A stretch of 60,798 nucleotides of DNA from Lysobacterales bacterium (lineage in GTDB: Bacteria; Pseudomonadota; Gammaproteobacteria; Xanthomonadales; SZUA-36). The position numbers and the translations under genes are program-made. Position 1 is the stretch's first letter. Every line of letters starts with the position of its first letter. This document shows positions 7,256 to 16,146 of this stretch, piece by piece. Under the pieces are notes generated by a model. The model had not been told where the DNA came from, searched no databases, and saw nothing but the letters and a program-made list of their open reading frames with translations. The stretch is from NCBI GenBank assembly GCA_013001885.1, contig JABDLD010000003.1, positions 1-60,798 on the forward strand, given 5' to 3'.

Positions 7256-9259
7256 TCATGATTCCACCGAAGGCGGCGGTGCGATTTCACCTGTCTCGGC
7301 CATGCCCTGAACGTGAGAGCGTTGCAACATCGTGTCGGCTTCCAGTTCCAGCAGCAGCAGCCTGAATTCGTCCCGGTTGCGGATTGTGTCGAAATTGGGG
7401 TTGAGGTCAGTTCTCCAGCGCCAGGAGGCGCGCCAGCCCTGGTTGACGACCCGCCTGAGTTCCGCCAGTGCCCCCGCCTGATCGCCCAGCAAGGCAAGGG
7501 CTTCAGCCCTGGCCGTTTTCAGCTGCGCGCCGGCAAACCCGCCGGTGAAGTACGGCTTTTCGTGAGCTGTGATGACGGCCCTCAGAATAACCATTGCTTC
7601 GTCCCTGCGGCCAGCGAGGTTAAGCAGTAACGCCAGATCGGTTGCCTGGTTCATGTTGTCCGCCCCAATATCCGGCTGGTCTCGGAAAAGATCCGGATGA
7701 TGGTCGGCAAAAACCCGGATTCCGGATTCAGGGTCGCCGTTGGCCAACGCCTCGTCGCGTTTGATCCGCATGAACACGGCGTCGGAACTCAGCCGGTCAG
7801 GCAAGCCGAGTCTCAGCGCCAGGTTGCTGTGCTGAAGGGCCAGCTCAAAGTCGCCAGTCAGGTAGAAATGCCTGGCCTGCATGGCCAGCGGCTGAGGCTG
7901 ATTGGTTACCTTTCCGGCCAGCCAGGCTGACCATTTATCAGCCGCGGCGTAGTCTTCCAGGCAGTCGTTCAGAAACAGAATCCAGCCGGCGATTTCGACG
8001 CTTTTGGGGTCCAGCACCCGTGCCTGGTTCATCCAGAACAGAGCCTCATCCAGCCGTCCCTGCGCAAGAAAAGAAAGTCCTGCCTCACGGTAGCCTGCAG
8101 GATGGGAAGGCTGCATTTCACGAATCCGGCCAAATGTCTCCCGCGCTTTCTCGTGCTGGTCCAGCGCGTCATACGTCGTACCCAGTGCGAGCTGAGGTTT
8201 GAGTGAGAGCGGGTCCAACTCCACAGCCCGAAACAGATGGGGCAGAGCCTCGCCGGGCCTGCCGGCCGACTGCAGCGCAATGGCGTAATCCGTTAGTGTC
8301 TCGGCGTCCCCCGGATTGATTTCCAGAGACCTTCGATAGGAACCCAGGGCCCGGGCATCGCCGGTGATGGACTGGTAATGGGCTCTGGCAGACCAGGCAC
8401 GAGCATTTTCAGGGTCCTGCGACAGCGCGGAGTCGAGGATTTCCAGGATCCCGGTTGCCTCGTCCTCGATACGAAAAAGCCCCGAATCGATGCCGGAGGT
8501 CAGAGCGCTGGCCAGCGCAATGCCCGCATCGGTGTACTCCGGATCGAGAAAAGTGGCCTGTCTGGCTTTTTCAACTGCTGACGTCAAAGCAGTGAGGCCG
8601 CCCCTGCGCTGGAGCTGCCGTGAAGCCAGGACTGCCCGGTAGGCCGAAAGGTTCGTGGTAGGCCCAACTCCGTTTCGCGTATGGCGGGAAGTCTGTTCTG
8701 TCCTGAAGATATCTGCGATGGTGCCCGCTATTTCAGCCTGAATTTCAAATAGACTGTCCACCGAAAGGACCCGGTCGTACGTTTCAGCCCATAGAGCTTC
8801 GGTGGTTTGTGCGTCGATCAGTTGCAGCCTGATCCTGATGCGGTCTTTCGATTGCCGGACCGTTCCTTCGATCAGGTGGGCCACGCCGAGTCTTTCGCCC
8901 GTGATCCGCACGTCCCAGTCCGTTCCCGCCAGTGTCTCGACCGAGGGGACCGCGGTGATCTTAAGCGCCGGATTTTGGGCCAGCCTGGCCGCCACTTCAG
9001 CATGAATGCCGGAAATAAAAAATGGAGTCCTGACCGGACCGGCGTTGAGCTCGATAAAAGGCATCACCGCAATGGATTTCCCTGGCGGTTCAAACCCGCC
9101 GGCGCCTTCAGATGCCGGGGATTCCGTTGCCGTTTTAAGCGCCGGCGGGGAAAGCGGTTCGGACACTTTGCTGTCAGGAGGGTGCAGCCAGCCGGCGCCA
9201 ATCATCAGCATCACCAGGAAAATGAGGGCGATTACGATCCCTTTCAGCACACCAGGCAC
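7256..9259 (-). CDS. Second TolB/FlgO-domain TPR protein (start uncertain)
   Basis: The protein is about 667 residues: a membrane segment near the start (GIVIALIFLVMLMIGAGWL), a FlgO/TolB-like domain at about 60-175 (KSIAVMPFIEL, then ERLGVAHLIEGTVRQSKDRI and LWAETYDRV), and a long TPR array. It is a paralogue of the downstream protein with more repeats. The start is not clear. The reading frame is open back to 9448, but the region 9260-9448 is the end of the peptidase gene in another frame. I take GTG 9259, a few bases past the peptidase stop, because it places the membrane helix at the N-terminus; it lacks a clear ribosome binding site and may depend on coupling to the peptidase. Confidence 0.78.
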   Translation of the reverse strand: MPGVLKGIVIALIFLVMLMIGAGWLHPPDSKVSEPLSPPALKTATESPASEGAGGFEPPGKSIAVMPFIELNAGPVRTPFFISGIHAEVAARLAQNPALKITAVPSVETLAGTDWDVRITGERLGVAHLIEGTVRQSKDRIRIRLQLIDAQTTEALWAETYDRVLSVDSLFEIQAEIAGTIADIFRTEQTSRHTRNGVGPTTNLSAYRAVLASRQLQRRGGLTALTSAVEKARQATFLDPEYTDAGIALASALTSGIDSGLFRIEDEATGILEILDSALSQDPENARAWSARAHYQSITGDARALGSYRRSLEINPGDAETLTDYAIALQSAGRPGEALPHLFRAVELDPLSLKPQLALGTTYDALDQHEKARETFGRIREMQPSHPAGYREAGLSFLAQGRLDEALFWMNQARVLDPKSVEIAGWILFLNDCLEDYAAADKWSAWLAGKVTNQPQPLAMQARHFYLTGDFELALQHSNLALRLGLPDRLSSDAVFMRIKRDEALANGDPESGIRVFADHHPDLFRDQPDIGADNMNQATDLALLLNLAGRRDEAMVILRAVITAHEKPYFTGGFAGAQLKTARAEALALLGDQAGALAELRRVVNQGWRASWRWRTDLNPNFDTIRNRDEFRLLLLELEADTMLQRSHVQGMAETGEIAPPPSVES

Positions 9260-9266
9260 GAGCTTG

Positions 9267-11837
9267 TCATTGTTGGCGTGGAGTCTCAGGCTCCGGGGGC
9301 GGTGCAAAAGCAGGCAGCTGCGTTGCCTCGATGGCCTGGCCGAAATAAAGTGCGTTGATGAACAGCTTTTCAGTTCCGCGCCAGAATCCACGGAAAAGCG
9401 GCGTGTTGGCGAAACGGATGACCAAGCCTTCGCCCTGTTTTTCCGCAATGACCGCCGGCTGGCCTTTCATTACTGCGAGGCGGTCTTCTCCGATAAATCC
9501 CGCCAGCAACGGGTCGCTGGCGTAGCGCACCGGTGTTGAGTAAGAATTTTCGCTGGGTTTGAGTTCAACGGTTCCCCTGCGCATTAAGGGCAGTTCGGCG
9601 TTGTTGTAGCCGAACGCGAGTGGGTGGCTCAGGTCGAGTATGGAAGAGACGATGGCGCCGCCGATGACCTGCTTCGCCCTGTCGTCGGGAAAGTCTGAGT
9701 AGGCCCGGGACTCGACCGGCTTTTCGCTCGGTGTCTCCGGTACGGTTTCAAGGCAGGCTTCTGGCACCGTTTCGAAACACAGCGATTCGGCCCAGCCGGC
9801 AGCCCGGCTCGCGGCCACGAGAATGCCACCATCCGTTACCCAGCGGACGACAACGGACTTTTGTGATTCCGGCAAAGATTCGTACTTGCCGTCCGCCATC
9901 AGGAGGTGGCTGTAGTCCCACAGGTTCATGCTTGCCAATCGGTCAGGGCTCACAATGGTGACCGGAACGCTGATGCGCTGGTCCAACAGGAACCACTGTT
10001 CGCCGGCGTCGTAGGGAGAGACACCCTCTCCTCCCAGCAGCAGCGGATTGATGGGCCGGATGAGTTTGAAATGTGTGGATCCAAGATCCGGCCCTGCCAG
10101 GGTCATGCTGCTGTCGATACTGTGAATTTCAATACCTGCGAGGGCCGCCTCGGTCATGATTTCAACGCTTGTTTTCAGAACTTCAGCCGATTGGACACCG
10201 GCCTGGACAATGAGCGTTCCGGGCTGGAAAGACTGCAGGCTGTTCGTGGTCTGGGACGAAAAAGGTTTCGACGCGGCGCGAACCCGGGCTCCGGCCGTCA
10301 ACAGTTTTTGCAACAGCCCCGGCGCCTCCAACTGGTTCCAGGGAATCGCCCAGGCCCTGGCATCAGCACGGGGCGGCAGACCCTGGCTTGATTCAGTGGC
10401 GGTCTCGGTTTCAGGAACCCTGCCGACCGTTGCAAACGGTAGATTGTAGGCCAGCGGCAGGGTCCAGGCGGATACATCGTAAAATGTATTGTCCTTGAAT
10501 TGCGTTCGCTGCTCCATCATGGCTTCGATCAGCCCAAACTGCTTCTGCCTGGCGGGAATGACCCAGGCTTTTCCAGGCGAGAATTCAAGCGATCCTGCGC
10601 GCACGCCTTCACCCAGGGAACGGTACTCGATGCGATGCAGGTCGAGTAGATCGAGAAACGACCGCGCTCTGGCCGGGTCGCCGCCGTCCCCGACGATCCA
10701 GGCGTCGAAATTGCGTTTTGCGGCCCGTTTCAGCATCTGGTCATGAAATTCGGACTGGTAGGTCTTGAGCCGGTCGCGCAGAGCCCAGGCCCCTTCAAGC
10801 GATGACAGCGACATCCTGAGTTGATTGGCCACCGCCATCTGAAACGTCTCTACACCGTTGCTGGTGTCTATGGTCTGCCCGAGGATGGATTTTTGTTCAA
10901 ACAGGATACCGATGCTGCCGTTGATATCCGGGTATGTGGAGCCTTTGCCGAAATAAAAATCATCGTAGGCGTCTTCGGTGAAGTGGGGCTGACCGGCCGC
11001 ATCCATCGCCTTCGAGTGGAACTGCGCCATGGCTCGTGTCAGTTCGAGGTTTTCATCGGGGGTCAGAGGATTCTGCCGCGACGGGACGCCGGGCTGAAAG
11101 AAAAAGCCGGGAAACCGCCCCTGCTCATGATGGTCTGTCAGCACATGCGGCAGCCAGCGATGGTATTCGACGATTCGTGCGCGTGACTCAGGGTGCACCA
11201 GCGGCAGCCAATCGCGATTCAGGTCGAACCAGTAATGGTTGGTGCGGCCCTCCGGCCAGTCCTGCACATGTTGCCTGGTTTTCGGATCTGATACCGGCAC
11301 TTTGCCGGCGTTGCTGTTAACCCAACTGGCGAACCGGTTTACCCCGTCCGGGTTGATGCTCGGATCAATCAGCACCACGCTGCCTGCAAGCAATTCGTTC
11401 ACGTAGGCCGAACGTGAAGCAGCCAGGTAATAAGCCGCCAGCATGGAAGCGTTGCTGCCGCTGGCCTCGTCGCCGTGAACGCTGTAACCCAGCCAGACAA
11501 CCAGCGGACCCTCTCCCTGCAGATGATCGTTCCTCAGCGACTCGAGCTTTTGCTGGTTTTCTATGCTGGTTATGGTGACCTGCAGCAGTGGTCTGCGCTC
11601 GTAGGTGTAGCCGATGGTCTTTACCGAGACACGCGGTGATGCCGCGGCGAGGGCGTGCAGGTAGCGCACCAACTGGTCATGGCTGACATGCCAGTCGCCA
11701 ACATCCCAGCCCAGAACGGATTCGGGGGTAGGGACAGCAGGGTCCGGGTCGGTGTTCTGCGGCAGGTATTCCTGTGCGCTCCGCGCGTTGATATTCGCGG
11801 TCAGTAACAGCAGGGCCGCGCCGAGAAAGTATCTCAT
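9267..11837 (-). CDS. Exported M14-family zinc carboxypeptidase-like protein
   Basis: The 856-residue protein has a signal peptide at 1-18 (ending NAR-SA). The M14 domain covers about 50-350: zinc ligands His121 and Glu124 in HGDE, a third His in TDHHEQG near 236-237, a substrate Arg in LNRDW near 208, and the catalytic Glu314 in GILFEQ. The C-terminal half (400-856) has no function I recognise. M14 enzymes remove C-terminal residues or cleave peptidoglycan side chains, and this one probably acts in the periplasm or outside the cell. ATG at 11837 has AGGAAAAG upstream. It is first in a three-gene run with two TolB/TPR proteins. Confidence 0.9.
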   Translation of the reverse strand: MRYFLGAALLLLTANINARSAQEYLPQNTDPDPAVPTPESVLGWDVGDWHVSHDQLVRYLHALAAASPRVSVKTIGYTYERRPLLQVTITSIENQQKLESLRNDHLQGEGPLVVWLGYSVHGDEASGSNASMLAAYYLAASRSAYVNELLAGSVVLIDPSINPDGVNRFASWVNSNAGKVPVSDPKTRQHVQDWPEGRTNHYWFDLNRDWLPLVHPESRARIVEYHRWLPHVLTDHHEQGRFPGFFFQPGVPSRQNPLTPDENLELTRAMAQFHSKAMDAAGQPHFTEDAYDDFYFGKGSTYPDINGSIGILFEQKSILGQTIDTSNGVETFQMAVANQLRMSLSSLEGAWALRDRLKTYQSEFHDQMLKRAAKRNFDAWIVGDGGDPARARSFLDLLDLHRIEYRSLGEGVRAGSLEFSPGKAWVIPARQKQFGLIEAMMEQRTQFKDNTFYDVSAWTLPLAYNLPFATVGRVPETETATESSQGLPPRADARAWAIPWNQLEAPGLLQKLLTAGARVRAASKPFSSQTTNSLQSFQPGTLIVQAGVQSAEVLKTSVEIMTEAALAGIEIHSIDSSMTLAGPDLGSTHFKLIRPINPLLLGGEGVSPYDAGEQWFLLDQRISVPVTIVSPDRLASMNLWDYSHLLMADGKYESLPESQKSVVVRWVTDGGILVAASRAAGWAESLCFETVPEACLETVPETPSEKPVESRAYSDFPDDRAKQVIGGAIVSSILDLSHPLAFGYNNAELPLMRRGTVELKPSENSYSTPVRYASDPLLAGFIGEDRLAVMKGQPAVIAEKQGEGLVIRFANTPLFRGFWRGTEKLFINALYFGQAIEATQLPAFAPPPEPETPRQQ

Positions 11838-11916
11838 GTCTTTTCCTGTATCTGTGTGCTGGCTATTCTATGAGATACTGCGCCGAAATTCTCTGCTGCG
11901 TTTGTTCAGGTCTGAA

Positions 11917-12714
11917 ATGAGTCTGATCCAGATAATTGTCCTCGCCCTGATCCAGGGCTTGACCGAATTTCTGCCGGTATCCAGTTCGGCGCACCTTATT
12001 CTGGGCGGCGTGGCTTTTGGCTGGCCGGACCAGGGCCTGGTCTTTGATGTGGCAACCCACCTGGGAACGCTGGCCGCGGTGCTGTTTTACTTCCGGCGGG
12101 ATTTGATCGAAATGATTCGCGCCTTGCTGGGCCCGGCTCGTGACAACAGTGATCCCGTTCACCGTAACATGGCCCTTTACCTCGCTGTTTCGAGCATCCC
12201 GGCGCTGGTCATTGGGTTTCTGGCCCATGACCTGATTGAATTTTATCTGCGCGATGTTCGGATCATCGCCGCGACCACCATCGGTTTTGGCCTGTTGCTG
12301 TGGCTGGCCGATGCGCTTGGAGCCAGGCGCCGTGAACTGGAGAATATTACGCTGAGAAGCGCCGTTTTGATCGGCCTGGCCCAGGCTCTGGCCCTGGTTC
12401 CGGGTGTGTCGCGTTCAGGAGTCACCATTACGGCCGGTCGGTTCCTGGGTTTTTCCCCCGATGCGGCAGCGCGGTTTTCCTTCCTTCTGTCCATTCCGAT
12501 CATCGCAGCTGCCGGGGGGTACGGCATGCTGAAAGTCGCAACGGGCGATGCACCCATCGACTGGGCTGAGTTTGGGCTCGCGATGCTGTTCGCCGCCATG
12601 GCGGGGTGGCTGTGCATCGCGGCATTTCTTGCGCTGCTGAAACGTGTGGGTCTGCTGCCCTTCGTGATTTACCGCCTGCTGCTCGGAGCGGTCTTGCTTT
12701 GGATTCTGTTTTAA
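11917..12714 (+). CDS. uppP: Undecaprenyl-diphosphatase UppP/BacA
   Basis: This 265-residue integral membrane enzyme dephosphorylates undecaprenyl diphosphate to recycle the lipid carrier for peptidoglycan. The family motifs are clear: LIQGLTEFLPVSSSAHL near residues 11-27, with the catalytic Glu and Ser, and PGVSRSGVTITAGRFLGFSP near 160-180. ATG 11917 gives the typical beginning MSLIQIIVLALIQG; the frame upstream to 11752 is a shadow. The gene is divergent from the M14 peptidase and immediately upstream of the glnA control region. Confidence 0.95.
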   Translation: MSLIQIIVLALIQGLTEFLPVSSSAHLILGGVAFGWPDQGLVFDVATHLGTLAAVLFYFRRDLIEMIRALLGPARDNSDPVHRNMALYLAVSSIPALVIGFLAHDLIEFYLRDVRIIAATTIGFGLLLWLADALGARRRELENITLRSAVLIGLAQALALVPGVSRSGVTITAGRFLGFSPDAAARFSFLLSIPIIAAAGGYGMLKVATGDAPIDWAEFGLAMLFAAMAGWLCIAAFLALLKRVGLLPFVIYRLLLGAVLLWILF

Positions 12715-12716
12715 CC

Positions 12717-12763
12717 GCACCATAATAGTGCGATATACTTTGAAGATTGCACCATAATAGTGC
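12717..12763 (+). promoter_or_regulatory. Two identical NtrC sites upstream of glnA
   Basis: The 15-mer GCACCATAATAGTGC occurs at 12717-12731 and again at 12749-12763, and the identity extends 2 bp further on the right. Each copy is an NtrC dyad with one mismatch in the right half. The copies are 32 bp apart, three helical turns, the same phasing as the two strong NtrC sites of enterobacterial glnA. They lie about 160-210 bp upstream of the predicted start site and begin right after the uppP stop codon. Confidence 0.88.
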
Positions 12764-12898
12764 GAAACGGTTCAGGATGCTGATCCGCGAAGACACGTAA
12801 GCCGGCTTTTAACCCTTATAATCATCGAAAACACGCCTTAATGCGTGTAAAATGACGTGATAATTCTTTTTTTCGACAATCGACCCGCGAGCCGATGT

Positions 12899-12914
12899 TG
12901 GCATGAGATCTGCA
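12899..12914 (+). promoter_or_regulatory. Sigma54 (-24/-12) promoter of glnA
   Basis: TGGCATG-AGAT-CTGCA has GG (12900-12901) and GC (12912-12913) separated by exactly 10 bp and matches 10 of 12 fixed positions of the RpoN consensus. The predicted start is near 12925, about 35 nt before the glnA ATG. Together with the two NtrC sites upstream this is a complete nitrogen-regulated promoter. Confidence 0.85.
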
Positions 12915-12960
12915 TATATATCCTGACCCAATTTGGAACACCACTACAGGAAACACAGTA

Positions 12961-14370
12961 ATGAGCACCGAAAAAGTTATGAAATTGATCGAGGAAAAGA
13001 AATACAAGTTTGTAGACCTGAGATTCTGCGACACGCTGGGTAAAGAGCAGCACGTTACGCTTCCCATCAGTGCTGTGGACGAGGACCTGTTCGATGAAGG
13101 AAAGATGTTCGACGGATCCTCGATCTCCGGCTGGAAGGGGATTAACGAGTCCGACATGGTCCTGATGCCCGACACGTCGACCGCCATGAAAGATCCTTTC
13201 GCGGAACACAAGACCCTGATCGTTCGCTGTGACGTGCTCGAGCCCAACACGATGGAGGGTTATAACCGTTGCCCCCGCTCCCTGGCCAAACGGGCGGAAG
13301 CCTACCTGAAATCCAGCGGCATTGCCGACAAGGCTTTCTTTGGGCCGGAGCCCGAGTTTTTCGTTTTCGACGACGTTCGTTTTGACAACGACATGCACGG
13401 TTGTTCCTACCGGGTTGATTCCGAGGAAGGCGCGTGGAATACCGGTGCGGAATATGAGGGCGGCAACATCGGCCATCGACCCGGAATCAAGGGCGGTTAT
13501 TTTCCGGTGCCGCCGGTCGATTCGCTGCATGATATCCGCGCCGAAATGTGCCTGATCATGGAAAAAATGGGTATTGACGTGGAGGTGCACCATCATGAAG
13601 TGGGCACGGCGGGCCAGTGCGAGATCGGCACCCGTTTCAGCACGCTGGTCCAAAAGGCGGACGAGTTGCTGAACCTGAAGTACGTGGTCCACAACGTTGC
13701 CCACGCGTGCGGCAAGACAGCGACCTTTATGCCCAAACCGCTGGTTGGAGACAACGGTTCCGGCATGCACGTTCACCAGTCCATCGCAAAAGACGGAGTC
13801 AACCTGATGATGGGCGACGGCTATGGGGGTTTGTCCGAGACTGCGTTTCACTATATCGGCGGTATCTTCAAGCACGCCAGGGCGATCAATGCGTTTGCGA
13901 ACGCAACCACCAACAGCTATAAGCGGCTGGTGCCGGGTTTCGAGGCGCCGGTGATGCTGGCCTACTCAGCGCGCAACCGCTCTGCTTCCTGCCGTATTCC
14001 GTTTGTCAGCAATCCGAAAGCCCGTCGTATCGAAGTCCGGTTCGGTGATCCCTCGGGTAACGGTTACCTGATTTTCGCCGCGATGATGATGGCCGGTATC
14101 GACGGCATCAAGAACAAGATTGATCCGGGCCCGCCGATGGATAAAGACCTTTATGACCTGCCGCCAGAAGAGGAAAAACTGATTCCCACGGTATGTTCCT
14201 CGCTTGACCAGGCCCTGGCGGCGCTGGACGTCGACAGAGACTTTCTCAAGGCCGGCGGTGTCTTTGATGATGACCTGATCGACGGTTACATCGCCCTGAA
14301 GATGGAGGAAGTCACGAAATTCAGGATGAGCACCCATCCAATTGAATTCGATATGTATTATTCTCTGTAA
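12961..14370 (+). CDS. glnA: Glutamine synthetase type I (GlnA)
   Basis: This 469-residue protein has the full length of the type I-beta enzyme. The beta-grasp domain includes [11 protein letters not shown]; the catalytic barrel has GPEPEFF, the [10 protein letters not shown]-type ATP loop and the NRSASCRIP motif. The adenylylation site is Tyr398 in DLYDLPPEE, so GlnE control is expected. It makes glutamine from glutamate and ammonium and is the main target of the NtrB/NtrC system encoded 1 kb downstream. ATG 12961 follows ACAGGAAACACAGTA, a weak ribosome binding site. Confidence 0.99.
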   Translation: MSTEKVMKLIEEKKYKFVDLRFCDTLGKEQHVTLPISAVDEDLFDEGKMFDGSSISGWKGINESDMVLMPDTSTAMKDPFAEHKTLIVRCDVLEPNTMEGYNRCPRSLAKRAEAYLKSSGIADKAFFGPEPEFFVFDDVRFDNDMHGCSYRVDSEEGAWNTGAEYEGGNIGHRPGIKGGYFPVPPVDSLHDIRAEMCLIMEKMGIDVEVHHHEVGTAGQCEIGTRFSTLVQKADELLNLKYVVHNVAHACGKTATFMPKPLVGDNGSGMHVHQSIAKDGVNLMMGDGYGGLSETAFHYIGGIFKHARAINAFANATTNSYKRLVPGFEAPVMLAYSARNRSASCRIPFVSNPKARRIEVRFGDPSGNGYLIFAAMMMAGIDGIKNKIDPGPPMDKDLYDLPPEEEKLIPTVCSSLDQALAALDVDRDFLKAGGVFDDDLIDGYIALKMEEVTKFRMSTHPIEFDMYYSL

Positions 14371-14422
14371 CAGACGGGGTGCAACGGATCTTTTTCGTTA
14401 ATCATGCCCCGGCAAACCGTAA

Positions 14423-14444
14423 AACCCCGCAGGGATGCGGGGTT
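14423..14444 (+). terminator. Hairpin after glnA, probable attenuating terminator
   Basis: AACCCCGC-AGGGAT-GCGGGGTT forms a perfect 8-bp stem 50 bp after the glnA stop, but no T-run follows. It could lower read-through into the ntrBC genes, giving the usual high glnA and low ntrBC ratio, or stabilise the 3' end of the glnA message. Confidence 0.5.
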
Positions 14445-14476
14445 CGCGGGTTAACTGCGATAAAAGGAGCATGGAA

Positions 14477-15064
14477 ATGAAAAATGGATTGATCAATTCG
14501 CTCGCACTTCTGACATTAATCCTGTTGCCGCTTGCGTTGTTTGCCCAGGGTGAAATTTATAAAGTCGTTGACGAAAATGGAAACGTCACGTTTACTGACC
14601 AGCGTCCCGCATCTGGCGCGCAGCCAATGGATTTGCCGCCCCTGTCGGTGATCGAAACCGATATGCAAACACCTGATGAGACAGCACAGTCAATGCAGTC
14701 TGCTGCCGCAGAGGCAAAACCGCCAACCCCGAGGGAGTTACGCAGACAGTTTCGGGATTTCAGGATCACCCGGCCGCTGCAGGAAGAAACCTTTTGGGGC
14801 ACCGCGAATGCCGTGGTGGTTACCTGGGGCAGTTCAGAGCCCATTCCGCCCTCCATGAGCGTCTTGCTGTACGTCGATGGCACGCCGCAGGAGGCGCCGG
14901 CCGCCGGAGGTGTCACCCTGACCCTTGACCGGGGAGAACACCGCGTCTATGCGGAGTTGCGTGACGAACGAAAGCGCCGGATTGTCACAACGGACCCGGT
15001 TACTTTTTTCGTCAAACAGAATTCTGCTCAATTCCGCCGGCCCGGGGCTAATCCGGGAATCTGA
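14477..15064 (+). CDS. Exported DUF4124-domain protein
   Basis: A 195-residue protein with a signal peptide (residues 1-23, ending LFA-Q) and an N-terminal DUF4124 domain (EIYKVVDENGNVTFTDQRP). After an Ala/Pro-rich linker, a second beta-rich part (about 98-180) resembles an Ig-like or PEGA-type fold (SVLLYVDGTPQEAPAAGG). Function is unknown. ATG 14477 is chosen over 14471 because AGGAG then lies 8 bp upstream. It is placed between glnA and glnL on the same strand and so may be expressed from the glnA promoter. Similar genes sit near glnA or ntrBC in other gammaproteobacteria as I recall, which is not checked. Confidence 0.85.
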   Translation: MKNGLINSLALLTLILLPLALFAQGEIYKVVDENGNVTFTDQRPASGAQPMDLPPLSVIETDMQTPDETAQSMQSAAAEAKPPTPRELRRQFRDFRITRPLQEETFWGTANAVVVTWGSSEPIPPSMSVLLYVDGTPQEAPAAGGVTLTLDRGEHRVYAELRDERKRRIVTTDPVTFFVKQNSAQFRRPGANPGI

Positions 15065-15093
15065 AATGGCGGCGACATATCCCGGGGCACAGG

Positions 15094-16146
15094 TTGAACA
15101 CTGAATCACAAGCCTCCAGCAGATTACTCGACCGTCTGGACACGGGTGTGGTGAGTATTGAGCGGTCCGGTCGCATCGGCCTGATGAACAGTGCCGCCGA
15201 GAATTGCATGCTGATCAGCAGGGATAGGGCTTGCGGCAGGTCTATCTTTGACGTGCCCGAGATGCCGCTGGAGTTGCAGGAAGCGCTGCGGGCGTTACCG
15301 GAAGGCAGGCACGGCGTTCGCCTGCACGAGCTGAGGCTGGCAGGGGGCCTGTTTGACTGCACGATTCAAACCATAAGTCATGACCGGGTGTTATTGGAAT
15401 TCCATAACCTGGAGCGCGAAAAGATGAGACTGCGCCTGCAGCAACGTGAACTTCAGACCGGGATGCTGGAGCTTCTGAGCCGAAACATGGGTCACGAAGT
15501 CAGAAACCCGCTCGGTGGCATACGCGGCGCCGCCCAGATGCTTGCGGATGAACTGGAGACCGGTGAATTGTCTACCCTGGCCCGTTTGATCATGCGGGAG
15601 TCTGACCGCATCGACGAGTTGATCCAGCGGTTCGGCCAACCGGAGCTGGAGCGCGAGGAACTGGATCTGTATCCGTTGCTCGATGAGGCATTGACGCTGC
15701 TGACAGCTGAATCCCGGGAGGCGGTGCAGGTGGAACGTGACTACGACCCCAGTCTTCCGGCGCTCAGCGGCGACCGGGTGGCGATCCGGCGGGTTATCCT
15801 CAACCTGCTGCGAAACGCCAGCCAGGCGGGTGCGTCCCGGGTGTGGATCAAAACACGCGTCGAACACGGCACGGCAATGTTGCAATCCGGAAAGAGCGGC
15901 GTGATTCGCCTGGATGTGACGGACGACGGCCCAGGTGTTCCGGAATCCCTGAGGTCCCTGTTGTTCCTGCCGTTCGTGACCGGGCGAAGAGACGGCACCG
16001 GGCTGGGTTTGGCGCTGTCACAGCAGATTGCGTCGGCGCACGGCGGCCTGTTGACGTTCGAACCCCTGCAACAGGGCAGCCGGTTCAGTCTTTACCTGCC
16101 GTTTGGAAACGATTACGCCCCACTCGAAAAAGGCGAATTACATTGA
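15094..16146 (+). CDS. glnL: Nitrogen sensor kinase NtrB (GlnL)
   Basis: This 350-residue kinase has no membrane segments, as expected for NtrB. A PAS domain spans about residues 8-115. His134 in MGHEVRNPLGGIRGAAQ is the phosphorylation site, and the ATP-binding domain has N-box NLLRNASQA, DDGPGVP and GTGLGLAL. It phosphorylates or dephosphorylates NtrC in response to PII. The start is TTG at 15094, with a GGGG-containing purine stretch before it. It overlaps ntrC by 4 bp (TTGA), so the pair is translationally coupled. Confidence 0.96.
   Translation: MNTESQASSRLLDRLDTGVVSIERSGRIGLMNSAAENCMLISRDRACGRSIFDVPEMPLELQEALRALPEGRHGVRLHELRLAGGLFDCTIQTISHDRVLLEFHNLEREKMRLRLQQRELQTGMLELLSRNMGHEVRNPLGGIRGAAQMLADELETGELSTLARLIMRESDRIDELIQRFGQPELEREELDLYPLLDEALTLLTAESREAVQVERDYDPSLPALSGDRVAIRRVILNLLRNASQAGASRVWIKTRVEHGTAMLQSGKSGVIRLDVTDDGPGVPESLRSLLFLPFVTGRRDGTGLGLALSQQIASAHGGLLTFEPLQQGSRFSLYLPFGNDYAPLEKGELH

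Noticed and set aside
9268-9270. ATG overlapping the peptidase stop as start of the TPR gene
   Set aside because: It is out of frame and opens only eight codons before a stop.
12831-12848. Hairpin ACACGC-CTTAAT-GCGTGT as terminator of uppP
   Set aside because: No T-run on the plus strand and it lies within the glnA control region; the short T-run is on the minus strand, where no gene ends.
12838-13875. 345-residue open frame opposite glnA
   Set aside because: Antisense shadow of a highly conserved gene; composition is unlike a real protein.
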